A stretch of DNA of 64,000 nt from Rhodobacteraceae bacterium M385 (GTDB lineage Bacteria; Pseudomonadota; Alphaproteobacteria; Rhodobacterales; Rhodobacteraceae). Below, one piece after another: positions 50,622 through 59,391 of the stretch (position 1 is the first letter of the stretch; every line of letters starts with the position of its first letter). The stretch covers positions 1,240,001 to 1,304,000 of the forward strand of contig CP081102.1 of NCBI GenBank assembly GCA_025141835.1. Reading direction: 5' to 3'. A model generated the notes under the pieces. That model saw only the letters and a program-made list of their open reading frames with translations, was not told the origin of the DNA and did no database searches. Made by a program: the position numbers and the translations under genes.

Positions 50622-51797
50622 ATGTCTGCGCCCCTCACCATTGAAGCTGATGAACACGCCATGTTGGTGGCCCTGCGCCATGATCTGCACGCGCACCCGG
50701 AACTGGGGTTTGAGGAAGAGCGCACAGCGGAGATCGTCGCCCAGAAGCTGACAGAGGCAGGCATTACCGTGGATCGTGGCCTTGGCAAAACCGGCGTTGT
50801 GGGGACGTTGACCGTAGGCAATGGGACCGGGCGTATCGCGCTTCGCGCCGATATGGACGCCCTCGCGATGCCAGAGACAGGCAATCCGCCCCATAAATCC
50901 ACCCAAGCCGGGAAAATGCACGCCTGCGGCCACGACGGGCACACAACCATGCTCCTGGGGGCCGCGCGGCATCTGGCTGCGACGCGAAATTTCTCGGGCA
51001 CGGTACATTTCATCTTCCAGCCTGCGGAAGAGGGGCGCGGGGGCGCGAAGGCGATGATTGACGATGGGTTTTACGACAAATTTCCCGTGGACCGCGTCTA
51101 TGGCCTTCACAATATGCCCGGTCTCGATCCCGATGAAATGGCGGTGGTGAGCGGACCGCAATTGGCCTCTTCCGATAGTTGGGAGGTCACGTTTACAGGC
51201 GTTGGTACCCACGGCGCGAAACCGCATCTGGGTCGCGATCCGATTACGGCCGCGGGGCAGTTTCTGGCCGCGATCCACGCGATTGTGGCGCGTGTTGTGG
51301 ACCCGTTGCAGCCCGCCGTAGTTAGCGCCTGTGCGCTGGAGGCGGGGGATTTCAAGGCGCTGAACGTAATCCCCAACACGGCACGGGTTGCGGGGACTGC
51401 GCGGGCCTATACGCCCGAGGTTCGCGATCAGCTAGAGGCCGAGATTGGCGCCGTCGCCCACGGTATCGCGGCGGCCTTTGGGGTCACGGCAAGCTACAGT
51501 TTCACACGTCGCATTCCGCCAGTGGTGAACGATGCCGACACCGCGGCGCGGGCGTTGTCTGCGGCGCAAACGGCCCTAGGACATGACCGCATCCGCACGG
51601 AATTTCCGCCATCCACGGCAGGGGATGACTTTGCGTTTTTCTCGCAAGACGTGCCGGGATGCTACGTTTGGTTGGGCAACGGTCCGGCGGTGGACGGCGC
51701 GTTGCACCATAACACCGGCTACGACTTCAACGATGCTGCCATCGCGCCGGGCATGGCGTTCTGGACGCGGCTGGTAGAGGCGGAATTGCCCGCCTAA
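50622..51797 (+). CDS. M20 family amidohydrolase (hippurate hydrolase / N-acyl amino acid type)
   Basis: A 391-residue protein. Metal-ligand motifs are LHAHPELGFEEERTAEIVAQKL, LRADMDALAMPE, HACGHDGHTTMLLGAARHLA and FQPAEEGRGGAKAMI; the dimerisation domain has HGAKPHLGRDP. This pattern is the amidohydrolase (M20D) subfamily, which deacylates N-acyl amino acids and similar amides. AAAGGAA precedes the ATG. It is the only rightward gene at the end of the leftward catabolic operon and converges on it. Confidence 0.88.
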   Translation: MSAPLTIEADEHAMLVALRHDLHAHPELGFEEERTAEIVAQKLTEAGITVDRGLGKTGVVGTLTVGNGTGRIALRADMDALAMPETGNPPHKSTQAGKMHACGHDGHTTMLLGAARHLAATRNFSGTVHFIFQPAEEGRGGAKAMIDDGFYDKFPVDRVYGLHNMPGLDPDEMAVVSGPQLASSDSWEVTFTGVGTHGAKPHLGRDPITAAGQFLAAIHAIVARVVDPLQPAVVSACALEAGDFKALNVIPNTARVAGTARAYTPEVRDQLEAEIGAVAHGIAAAFGVTASYSFTRRIPPVVNDADTAARALSAAQTALGHDRIRTEFPPSTAGDDFAFFSQDVPGCYVWLGNGPAVDGALHHNTGYDFNDAAIAPGMAFWTRLVEAELPA

Positions 51798-52705
51798 GCG
51801 GTACCAAGCCCGCGCCAAAGGGCCTCCAACGCGGCGGGCGCGTCGATGGTCATGGCTACGTCCACAAGCGCACCGTTTTGCGATTGCGACAAACGGCCGG
51901 GATGCTCGGTCGTATCGACCGAAAGGCGCATCTTCTCCACGCCGAAAAGCTCGGGATGCAGGGCCATCAGCATCACGCAAGGGTCGTGCAACGGGCGCGA
52001 GGCGCGATCGGCATTACCATGAAAATAGGCGCGGATCAGGTCAGCAGACAGCTGCGCCGCATCGGTGCCGAGGGCGGCCAAACGGTCGAGGTCTTCGGGC
52101 GTCGCCCGCAGCTTTCGCGTCACATCCAACGGGATCAGGGTCACCGGAACGGGGCCGTCGAACACCAACTGCGCGGCCAAGGGATCACTGGCGATGTTGA
52201 ACTCGGCATAGGGTCCGGCGTTGCCCGGCTCATGGATCGTGCCGCCCATGGCGACGATGCGCCCGATGCGGGCGTAGGCTTGGGGCGCGTCGTGGGCCAA
52301 CAGCACCAGATTGGTTAACGGGCCAAGCGCCAAAAGGGTGTGTGCCCCCGCAGGTGCGGCCTCCAACACCTCGTCGAGACGCGCCGTGGCACCGCGGGCG
52401 TCGGGCGAGGTCAGCGGCGGGGGTAGGTCCACGCCACCCATGCCATCGTTCCCGTGGATCGCGACCTCATCAAGGCCGTCGCCCTGCAAGGGGCCAACGG
52501 CCCCCGCCGCGTAGGGGACATCTTCGCGGGCCATTGCCGCCAAAAGCCGCCCGATGTTGCGGGTCGTTGTCTCGATCCCGATGTTGCCCGCCACAGCGGT
52601 TATGGCCGCGATGGAAAACCGCCCGCAGGCCAGCGCATAAAGGATACCCACCGCGTCATCGAGGCCGGGGTCTGTATCAATCAAAACGGGCAGGGCAGGC
52701 GTCAC
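51794..52705 (-). CDS. Nucleoside hydrolase (inosine-uridine preferring type)
   Basis: A 303-residue protein starting at a GTG that overlaps the previous stop (GTGA). The Asp-rich calcium site is LIDTDPGLDDAVGILYALA, and the family features GPLTNLVLLA, MGGTIHEPGNAGPYAEFNIASDP and HDPCVMLMALHP follow. It cleaves the N-glycosidic bond of ribonucleosides, giving base plus ribose. A second paralogue lies at 61260-62225 in the same gene string. It is the last gene of the operon, with a four-base overlap with the convergent M20 gene. Confidence 0.9.
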   Translation of the reverse strand: MTPALPVLIDTDPGLDDAVGILYALACGRFSIAAITAVAGNIGIETTTRNIGRLLAAMAREDVPYAAGAVGPLQGDGLDEVAIHGNDGMGGVDLPPPLTSPDARGATARLDEVLEAAPAGAHTLLALGPLTNLVLLAHDAPQAYARIGRIVAMGGTIHEPGNAGPYAEFNIASDPLAAQLVFDGPVPVTLIPLDVTRKLRATPEDLDRLAALGTDAAQLSADLIRAYFHGNADRASRPLHDPCVMLMALHPELFGVEKMRLSVDTTEHPGRLSQSQNGALVDVAMTIDAPAALEALWRGLGTA

Positions 52706-54096
52706 GCGGTTTCAACCTCGGACAGGGCGGCGAGGACGCGGATGAAGGACCGGATACCGCCCTTGAAGCTGGAAAGGTCGTACTTCTCGTTCGGGCTGTG
52801 AATGCGGTTGTCAAAACGCGCGAAGCCCACCAGCAGCGTGTCCATGCCCAATTGGCGTTTGAACTCCCCCACAATCGGGATGGAGCCGCCGGTGCCCGCC
52901 AAGGCGGCTTCGGTGTTCCACTCTTGCCCCAAAGCGTCGCGCGTGGCGGCCAGATAGGGGCTATCGAGCGGCAGGGACAGTGCCGGGCTGGCCCCATGGG
53001 AGGTGAATTCGACCGAGCAATCGGCGGGTACATGGGCACGGATATGGTCGCGGAAGGTATCGCGGATGCGGAAAGGATCTTGGCCGGCCACCAGACGGAA
53101 TGACACTTTTGCCGTAGCCTGCGCCGGGATCACGGTTTTAAAGCCGGGGTCGGTATAGCCGCCGATCACTCCGTGAATTTCACAGCTGGGACGGGCCCAG
53201 ACCTGCTCCATAATCGAATAGGCGCTTTCGCCCGCCGGGATGCTGAGGCCCACATCCCCAAGGAAGCCCTCTTGATCAAACGGCAGGCTTTGCCATTGGG
53301 CGCGGATTTCTGGGGCGAGGTCTTGCACCCCGTCATAAAACCCCTCAATCGCCACGCCGCCATCCGCTGTGCGCAGGCTCGAAAGCGCGTCCGAGGCCAC
53401 TTGCAGTGCGTTGCGTGCGGCGTTGCCAAACATGCCGGAATGCAGGTCACGGTCGGCGGTTGTGATGGTAAACTCTTCACCTACCATGCCGCGCAACATG
53501 GTGGTGATCGCGGGGGTTTCGCGGTCCCACATATCGGTGTCACAGACCATCATCACGTCGGCGCGCAGCTCTTCTTTCGTTGCCTCAAGGAAAGGGCCGA
53601 GGCTTTTGGAACCGGATTCCTCTTCGCCCTCAAACAACATAGAGACCTTGATCGGCAGGCGGCCCGTGACGGCTTTCCAAGCGCGACACGCCTCCACGAA
53701 GGTAAGTAGCTGGCCCTTGTCGTCCGACGCGCCGCGCCCGGTGATATGGGTGTCACCATCGGGGGCGGGCACAAGGGTAGGTTCAAAGGGGTCCGTGTTC
53801 CACAGATCCAGCGGGTCCACCGGTTGCACATCGTAGTGGCCGTAAAACAGAACATGGGGGCCATCGGCACCTTTGTTGTGGCCCACCACCATCGGGTGAC
53901 CATCGGTGGCACGCACCGAGGCGTCAAAGCCCAATTCGCTCAGCTGATCGGTCAGCCAGACCGCCGCTGCTTTGCAGTCATCGGCGTGGGCGTCCACGGT
54001 CGAGACCGAGGGGATGCGGATAAGCTCAAACAGACGCTCCAGGCTGTCGTCCATATGGGCATCGGCGTGGTCAAGGACGGCTTGCAGATCGTTCAT
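52702..54096 (-). CDS. M20 family dipeptidase / metallohydrolase
   Basis: A 464-residue protein from ATG 54096. Metal-ligand motifs are VLFYGHYDVQPVDPLDLWNTDPFEP, GRGASDDKGQLLTFVEA, LFEGEEESGSKSL and VCDTDMWD; the insert domain is RDLHSGMFGNAARNAL, with a C-terminal GGSIPIVGEFK. This set marks the PepV/carnosinase-like (M20A/F) branch that cleaves dipeptides or N-substituted amino acids. It lies five bases downstream of the amidohydrolase and overlaps the nucleoside hydrolase by four, so it is an operon member. Confidence 0.88.
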   Translation of the reverse strand: MNDLQAVLDHADAHMDDSLERLFELIRIPSVSTVDAHADDCKAAAVWLTDQLSELGFDASVRATDGHPMVVGHNKGADGPHVLFYGHYDVQPVDPLDLWNTDPFEPTLVPAPDGDTHITGRGASDDKGQLLTFVEACRAWKAVTGRLPIKVSMLFEGEEESGSKSLGPFLEATKEELRADVMMVCDTDMWDRETPAITTMLRGMVGEEFTITTADRDLHSGMFGNAARNALQVASDALSSLRTADGGVAIEGFYDGVQDLAPEIRAQWQSLPFDQEGFLGDVGLSIPAGESAYSIMEQVWARPSCEIHGVIGGYTDPGFKTVIPAQATAKVSFRLVAGQDPFRIRDTFRDHIRAHVPADCSVEFTSHGASPALSLPLDSPYLAATRDALGQEWNTEAALAGTGGSIPIVGEFKRQLGMDTLLVGFARFDNRIHSPNEKYDLSSFKGGIRSFIRVLAALSEVETA

Positions 54097-54100
54097 TGGG

Positions 54101-55435
54101 TTACTCTTTCGCGGCTCGGGCCGCATCAATGGCGGCGATTTCGGAACGGAACTGACCGGCGACTTGGTTGGCATCGGCCAACACGGCGGCAGGCTCCAGT
54201 GTTTCGACAAGGCGGTCGCGCATCAGCCAGTTGCCCGCGACCATCACGTCGCGCACATCATCGGGCTTGGTGGCAAACACGAGGACGGAATAGGGATCGT
54301 AGATCGGCTGCATTCGCGGCGCAGACAGGTCCACGCGGATCAGGTCGGCTTGCTTGCCGACTTCCAGCGACCCGGTGACATCATCAAGGCCCAGAACCTG
54401 CGCGCCCTCCAGGGTCGCCATGCGGATCACATCGCGGGTGGGCAATGGCTTGCGAGAGCCGCCAAGAACCTTGGCAAAGATCGACACCACTCCGAATTGA
54501 GAGAACAGATCGAGGGTGTTACCGCTCATCGGGCCATCGGTGGCGATGCCCACGGGAATGCCCGCGCGGCGCATGTCATCGACCCTCGCCATGCCGCGCC
54601 CCGCCTTGCCGTTGGAGCGCGCGTTATGGGCCACGCGCGTGCCGGTGCGCGCCAGCGTCGCAATGTCGGCATCATCCACCAGAAGGCAATGGGCGGCGAT
54701 GGTGCCAGGTTTCAGCAGGCCCGCTTGCTCGCAAACAGCGGTGGTGCTTTTGCCGTGAGTTTTCATGGCCCAAGCGGCCTCTGGCTCGGTCTCGGCCAGA
54801 TGGATTTGGATGCGCGTCTCGGGGTGGGCTTCGTGCCAATCCACGACCCGTTCCAGCACCGCCATTCCCGTTGAATAGGGCGCGTGCGGCGCGATGGAGG
54901 CGGTTACAAGGGGCATGTCGGCGCAATGATCGGCCAGCGCGTCACACAGGGCAAAGCCTTCGTCAAAATCGCGGTGATCGGGGGGATCGAAATCGGCCAG
55001 CGTTTGCCCGACAACGCCGCGCATACCCGATGCGCCAATGACATCGGCCACCTCGGTTTCGTGGTAGTACATATCGGCGACGCAAGTGACGCCGCCCATA
55101 ATCATTTCCAACGCCGATAGGGCAGAGCCAGCGCGGACCATCTGGGGCGACACGAACTTGCGTTCCAGCGGCAGCATGTAGCGGAACAGGCGGTCGTCCA
55201 CATCTTCGCCGAGGCCACGGAATAGGGACATGGCCATGTGGCAATGGGGGTTCACCATGCCCGGCATGACGATATCGCCACCCATATCGCGGACCTCAGC
55301 GCCCGGCGCGTCGGGCGGGGTGCCGTCGCCGAGGGCGGCGATCTTGCCGTCCTCGATCAGGAGCCAGCCGCGTGGGTGCTCGGTCATCGCGGCGTCCACC
55401 GCGATGATCCATGCGTTTGTCAGAAGGGTTTTCAT
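54101..55435 (-). CDS. Amidohydrolase family deaminase (TrzN / MTA-SAH / guanine deaminase-like)
   Basis: A 444-residue metal-dependent hydrolase from ATG 55435 (ATGA overlap with the ABC ATPase stop). It has the HxH pair in MPGMVNPHCHMAMSLFRGLGEDVDDRLFRYMLP, HLAETEPEA, HCLLVDDADIA and the final Asp in GIATDGPMSGNTLDLF, with composite beta-strand ends. Such enzymes deaminate aminopurines, S-adenosylhomocysteine or triazines. The nucleoside hydrolase neighbours favour a purine or purine-nucleoside deaminase. The exact substrate is unknown. Confidence 0.85.
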   Translation of the reverse strand: MKTLLTNAWIIAVDAAMTEHPRGWLLIEDGKIAALGDGTPPDAPGAEVRDMGGDIVMPGMVNPHCHMAMSLFRGLGEDVDDRLFRYMLPLERKFVSPQMVRAGSALSALEMIMGGVTCVADMYYHETEVADVIGASGMRGVVGQTLADFDPPDHRDFDEGFALCDALADHCADMPLVTASIAPHAPYSTGMAVLERVVDWHEAHPETRIQIHLAETEPEAAWAMKTHGKSTTAVCEQAGLLKPGTIAAHCLLVDDADIATLARTGTRVAHNARSNGKAGRGMARVDDMRRAGIPVGIATDGPMSGNTLDLFSQFGVVSIFAKVLGGSRKPLPTRDVIRMATLEGAQVLGLDDVTGSLEVGKQADLIRVDLSAPRMQPIYDPYSVLVFATKPDDVRDVMVAGNWLMRDRLVETLEPAAVLADANQVAGQFRSEIAAIDAARAAKE

Positions 55436-56493
55436 TCCGGCTGCAAGATCGCGCATTGGTCCGGGTTGGGGACCAAAACGGCGCCCGTGCCGGGCTCAAA
55501 CGGGGTCGCGAGCGATCCGTTAGCCAACAACTGCGTACCCGCAAAGGCGCATTGATATTGATACGCTCGGCCCAGATAGGTGCGCAGCCCCAAGGTGGCG
55601 GGCAACCCTTCGGCCCCTTCCGCCTTGGTAACGGTCAATCCGTCCGGGCGCGTGGCAAGGATGAACGCATCAGGAATAGCCCCCAAACGGTCTTGCGACA
55701 GCGAAAGCGTTGTACCGTCATTGGCAACGGCTGTGACCATCTCGCCGTCGCGGGATTGCACCTTCAGCTCAATCAGGTTCTCGAACCCTACAAACCGCGC
55801 TACAAAGCTGTTGGCGGGCCGTTGGTAGAGGGTTTCGGGCGTGTCCAATTGCATGATCCGGCCCTGGTTCATGATCGCCACCCGGTCCGAGATCGAGAAC
55901 GCCTCTTCCTGATCGTGGGTCACATACAGGGCCGTGGTGCCGTTGGCGCGCTGAAGCTCTCGGATTTCCACGCGCATATCAACGCGCAGCTTGGCGTCGA
56001 GGTTTGACAGAGGTTCATCAAACATCAGAAGCGGCGGCTCGATCACCAAGGCGCGGGCCAGCGCCACGCGCTGCTTTTGGCCGCCGGAAAGCTCACCCGG
56101 CAGACGGTCCGCCAGATGCGACAGCCCCACACGGTCCAGCATTTGCATGGCGCGGGTGCGTTGCTCGGCCGAAGGCAGTTTGCGCTGTTTCAGGCCGAAG
56201 GCCACGTTTTGCATCACGCTGAGGTGCGGGAACAAAGCGTAGCTTTGGAACACAAGGCCAATGTCGCGTCCATGGGCGGGCAGCTTCGTCAGGTCTTTGT
56301 CGCCCAAGCGGATCGCGCCGCTGGTGGGCTGCATGAAGCCGGCCACAAGGCGCAGGGTCGTGGTCTTGCCACAGCCCGACGCGCCCAGAAGCGAGACGAG
56401 TTCGCCGTCACCGACGTTAAGCGACAAATCCTCCAGCACCTTGGTCTTGCCGTAGTGGGCGGTGATATTGTCGATGGAAAGGGGCAGGGTCAT
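55432..56493 (-). CDS. PotA-type ABC transporter ATP-binding protein
   Basis: A 353-residue protein: Walker A GASGCGKTTTLRLVAG, Q-loop, signature LSGGQKQRVALARAL, Walker B LLMFDEPLSNLDAKLR, H-loop YVTHDQEEA and a C-terminal TOBE domain of about 110 residues. It matches the spermidine/putrescine/iron (CUT/POT) ATPases. It is translated together with the two permeases and the binding protein upstream. Confidence 0.9.
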   Translation of the reverse strand: MTLPLSIDNITAHYGKTKVLEDLSLNVGDGELVSLLGASGCGKTTTLRLVAGFMQPTSGAIRLGDKDLTKLPAHGRDIGLVFQSYALFPHLSVMQNVAFGLKQRKLPSAEQRTRAMQMLDRVGLSHLADRLPGELSGGQKQRVALARALVIEPPLLMFDEPLSNLDAKLRVDMRVEIRELQRANGTTALYVTHDQEEAFSISDRVAIMNQGRIMQLDTPETLYQRPANSFVARFVGFENLIELKVQSRDGEMVTAVANDGTTLSLSQDRLGAIPDAFILATRPDGLTVTKAEGAEGLPATLGLRTYLGRAYQYQCAFAGTQLLANGSLATPFEPGTGAVLVPNPDQCAILQPE

Positions 56494-56506
56494 GGGGAAG
56501 TGCCTT

Positions 56507-57295
56507 TTATTTCGCCACGATGGTCAGGCCGAGCGTCCGCTCGACGATAACCATGACGATGATGGTCAGCCCCATAAGCAACACGGACACCGACGCGACG
56601 GTCGGGTCGAAGAATTGCTCGACATGGGCGAGAATTTGGATCGGAAGCGTGGAGATGCCCGGCCCGGTCAGGAACAGGGACACCGACACGTCATTGATGG
56701 AGGTGATGAACGCCAGTATGAATGCCGCAATCACGCCCGCCCGGATGTTGGGCAAAACGATGGTGAAGAAGGATTTCACCGGATGGCTGCCAAGGGAAAT
56801 CGCCGCTTCCTCGATCGAGAAGTCGAACGACGCGAGCGAGGCGGAAATTACCCGCACCACATAGGGCAGCACCAGAAGGGTGTGGCCGATCAGAAGCGAC
56901 ACGAATACAGGCGCGCCAAGGCCGACGTTGACCGAGCGGAGCAGTGAGAAACCAATGACGATTTCGGGCACCAGAATGGGCAGCACGAATAGGGTCGAGA
57001 GCCAACCTGGCAAGTAGATGCGGTGGCGGTTTAGGGCGTAGGCGGCGGGAATACCGATTAACAGCGCGAAGAACGTGCCGAGGAATGCGACCTGCAATGA
57101 GGTCACGATGGTTCGGCGGAAGGCCGAGATTTCCCAGATGTTCTCGAACCAATGCAGCGTCAGCCCTTGGGGTGGGAAGGCCAGGAACGTGGTGTCCGAG
57201 ACCGAGGCCCCGAAGATGATAATCAGCGGGCCAAGCAAGAAGATGTAGACCAGAATGGTCATCAGGATCAGCAATGGGTGGATGCGGTTTGTCAT
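56507..57295 (-). CDS. PotC-type ABC transporter permease
   Basis: A 262-residue protein with six membrane segments and the EAA loop FDFSIEEAAISLGSHPVKSFFTIVLPNI (E-A-A---G---------I-LP). It starts VYIFLLGPLIIIFGASVS. The start follows the upstream permease by one base, so the two are co-translated. Confidence 0.9.
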   Translation of the reverse strand: MTNRIHPLLILMTILVYIFLLGPLIIIFGASVSDTTFLAFPPQGLTLHWFENIWEISAFRRTIVTSLQVAFLGTFFALLIGIPAAYALNRHRIYLPGWLSTLFVLPILVPEIVIGFSLLRSVNVGLGAPVFVSLLIGHTLLVLPYVVRVISASLASFDFSIEEAAISLGSHPVKSFFTIVLPNIRAGVIAAFILAFITSINDVSVSLFLTGPGISTLPIQILAHVEQFFDPTVASVSVLLMGLTIIVMVIVERTLGLTIVAK

Positions 57296-57296
57296 A

Positions 57297-58121
57297 TCAG
57301 GAAGCCATCGGGTTAAGGCGCTTGGCGATGCGCGTCATGACCAGAACCGTGGTGACAATCACCACCACCATGATCGCCGCCACGGTCGAGGCACTGACCC
57401 AGTCAAAGGACGTCATCGCGCGTTGATGCAGGAAGGTGCCCATCATCATCTGACGTGTCCCCCCCAGAAGATGCGGGGTCGCGTAAGAGGTGAAACTGGC
57501 AGTGAAAACCAGCACGGCCCCCACGATCAGGCCCGGCGTGGCCAGCGGCAAGATCACCTGAATGAAGGTCTTTGTGGGCGGGGCCCCAAGGGACGCGCTG
57601 GCCTGCAACAGGTCATCGGGGATGTTTTCCAACACGCCGATCAGCACCAGGATCATCAGGGGGATAAAGATATAGATCAACGCCAGCACCACCGCCGTTT
57701 GGCTATAGAGAAGGGCCAAGGGGCGTTCGATTATTCCTAACCATTCCAAGCTGTTATTCAAAACGCCGTTGCGCCCCAAAATGATCAGCCAAGCGAAGGA
57801 ACGTACCACAACGCCGGTGAGCAATGGGAATACCGCCAGAACGATGAGCACGGATTTCATCCACGGTGGGCTACGCGATACCACAAAGGCGGTGAGCAGG
57901 CCGAAGATCAGGGAAATCACCGTGGTTAAGGCCGCGATCTCGAACGTGCGCCAAAGCACCGTGCGCTGAAAGCCAGAGGCGAAGAAATCCACGTAGGGGG
58001 CAAAGGTGCCCCCCGGCGCGGTAAAGGTGAAAGAGATCGTAGCGGCCACCGGAATGATCAGAAACAGCGACACCGCAAGGGTCGCCGGAGACGATAAAAT
58101 CCAGCCAGTTATTTTATTCAT
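57297..58121 (-). CDS. PotB-type ABC transporter permease
   Basis: A 274-residue protein with six membrane segments and the EAA-type loop DDLLQASASLGAPPTKTFIQVILPLATPG. N-terminus WILSSPATLAVSLFLIIPVAATISF. It is separated from the binding-protein gene by 77 bases that contain a hairpin. Confidence 0.9.
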   Translation of the reverse strand: MNKITGWILSSPATLAVSLFLIIPVAATISFTFTAPGGTFAPYVDFFASGFQRTVLWRTFEIAALTTVISLIFGLLTAFVVSRSPPWMKSVLIVLAVFPLLTGVVVRSFAWLIILGRNGVLNNSLEWLGIIERPLALLYSQTAVVLALIYIFIPLMILVLIGVLENIPDDLLQASASLGAPPTKTFIQVILPLATPGLIVGAVLVFTASFTSYATPHLLGGTRQMMMGTFLHQRAMTSFDWVSASTVAAIMVVVIVTTVLVMTRIAKRLNPMAS

Positions 58122-58151
58122 AGGGCAGTTTCCGGTGCCGGAGGTCAGGGT

Positions 58152-58178
58152 CTCGGGGCAGCTTGGGGCCGCCCCGAG
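58152..58178 (-). promoter_or_regulatory. Hairpin between the binding-protein and permease genes
   Basis: CTCGGGGC (58152-58159) pairs with GCCCCGAG (58171-58178). Hairpins here commonly protect the binding-protein mRNA or attenuate, so that more binding protein than permease is made. No T-run follows on the transcript strand. Confidence 0.5.
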
Positions 58179-58198
58179 GATTCATGTAGAAGATCGGC

Positions 58199-59236
58199 TT
58201 ACATGCCGAAGATTTCGTTCCAGCGGTCGATCCACGACGTCAGGTTCGCGTTCAGCGGCACGTAGTCGATCTGGTTCAGGCTCGAAATCATCTCATCGCC
58301 GTAGGTCCAAGGGGCGGCTTGCTCCTCGGTCAGGTCCACACCGTTGTTCACGGGCGCATCCACGCCGCGTTCGGCCAGTGTTTGCTGGATTTCAGTGGAG
58401 AGAACGAAGTTCAGGAACTGGTGCGCCAGTTCGACGTTTTCGGACCCGGTGGGGATGTTGATGGTGTTGAGCGTGGCAATCGCGCCATCGTCCAGATCGG
58501 CCCAAACGACCGACGGCACAGCCGCCTGAAGGCGACCCAGTGCGAAATCCTGCGCCATGGAGACGGTGATTTCGCCGGTGGAGAAGAGGTTAATCATCTC
58601 GGAGCCGGTGTTGTAGTTGGTCAGGATGTTTGGCTGAAGCTCGGACACTTCGGCGAATGCCGCGTCAGGGTCGTCGTAAGCGTTCACACCCGCCCGTTCG
58701 CCCGCGCGCAGCACGACCATGGGGCCCGCGGTGGTGGTGATACCGGGCAGGGAAACGGAGCCCGCCAGATCTTCGCGCCACAGGTCATTCCAGGATGTGA
58801 TCGGCGCTTCAACTTCGTCAGCGTTGTAAACGATGCCGACGCGACCGATTGAATAGGCCGGGCCATATTCACCCTGCGGCGTCTGCGCGAGGTCGTAAAG
58901 TTCATCAATATTAGGCACTTGCGCCCGGTCGATCGGCTGGAAAAGGCCCAGTTCGATACCCAATTGCGAGAAGCGGTCGGTCAGATAGATCACGTCCACC
59001 CCTTCACCGCCGCGCAACTGAAGGCGGCTCAACCGGTCCGAGTTGTTGCCGGTCTCGAAGATGACTTCGCAGTCGCACATCTCTTGGAACGGATCGACGA
59101 TGATCTCTTGCAGCGCATCGCCGTTGAAGCCCCACCAGGAAATGGTGAACGTGCGGTCTTGGGCCAGTGCAGGCGTTGCCGCCAGCATGGCGGCGACAGA
59201 GGCTGCCGCGATGCGCGAAGTGGATAGTTTTTTCAT
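58199..59236 (-). CDS. PotD-type ABC transporter substrate-binding protein
   Basis: A 345-residue protein with a signal peptide (RIAAASVAAMLAATPALA). The mature part has TISWWGFNGDALQEIIVDPFQEMCDCEVIFETGNNSDRLSRLQLR, the two-lobe PotD/spermidine fold, and the late motif YIPLNANLTS-like PLNANLTSWIDRWNEIFG. PotD proteins bind polyamines, thiamine or other cationic organics. In this operon a purine- or cytosine-type ligand is possible; specificity is not deducible. Confidence 0.85.
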   Translation of the reverse strand: MKKLSTSRIAAASVAAMLAATPALAQDRTFTISWWGFNGDALQEIIVDPFQEMCDCEVIFETGNNSDRLSRLQLRGGEGVDVIYLTDRFSQLGIELGLFQPIDRAQVPNIDELYDLAQTPQGEYGPAYSIGRVGIVYNADEVEAPITSWNDLWREDLAGSVSLPGITTTAGPMVVLRAGERAGVNAYDDPDAAFAEVSELQPNILTNYNTGSEMINLFSTGEITVSMAQDFALGRLQAAVPSVVWADLDDGAIATLNTINIPTGSENVELAHQFLNFVLSTEIQQTLAERGVDAPVNNGVDLTEEQAAPWTYGDEMISSLNQIDYVPLNANLTSWIDRWNEIFGM

Positions 59237-59391
59237 GATCTTCCCCAGGTTTGTGAATGCCTGACAGCAATGTCAGGCCGAGAATACAGGTAGGCTATGT
59301 CCCACCCCCGAATGTGACAAGTTGCCCTTAAGGTCACTTGCCTAGTAATTATCTAACTGACTGAATTTAAGTCAGTTTACTGAGCTTTGGC

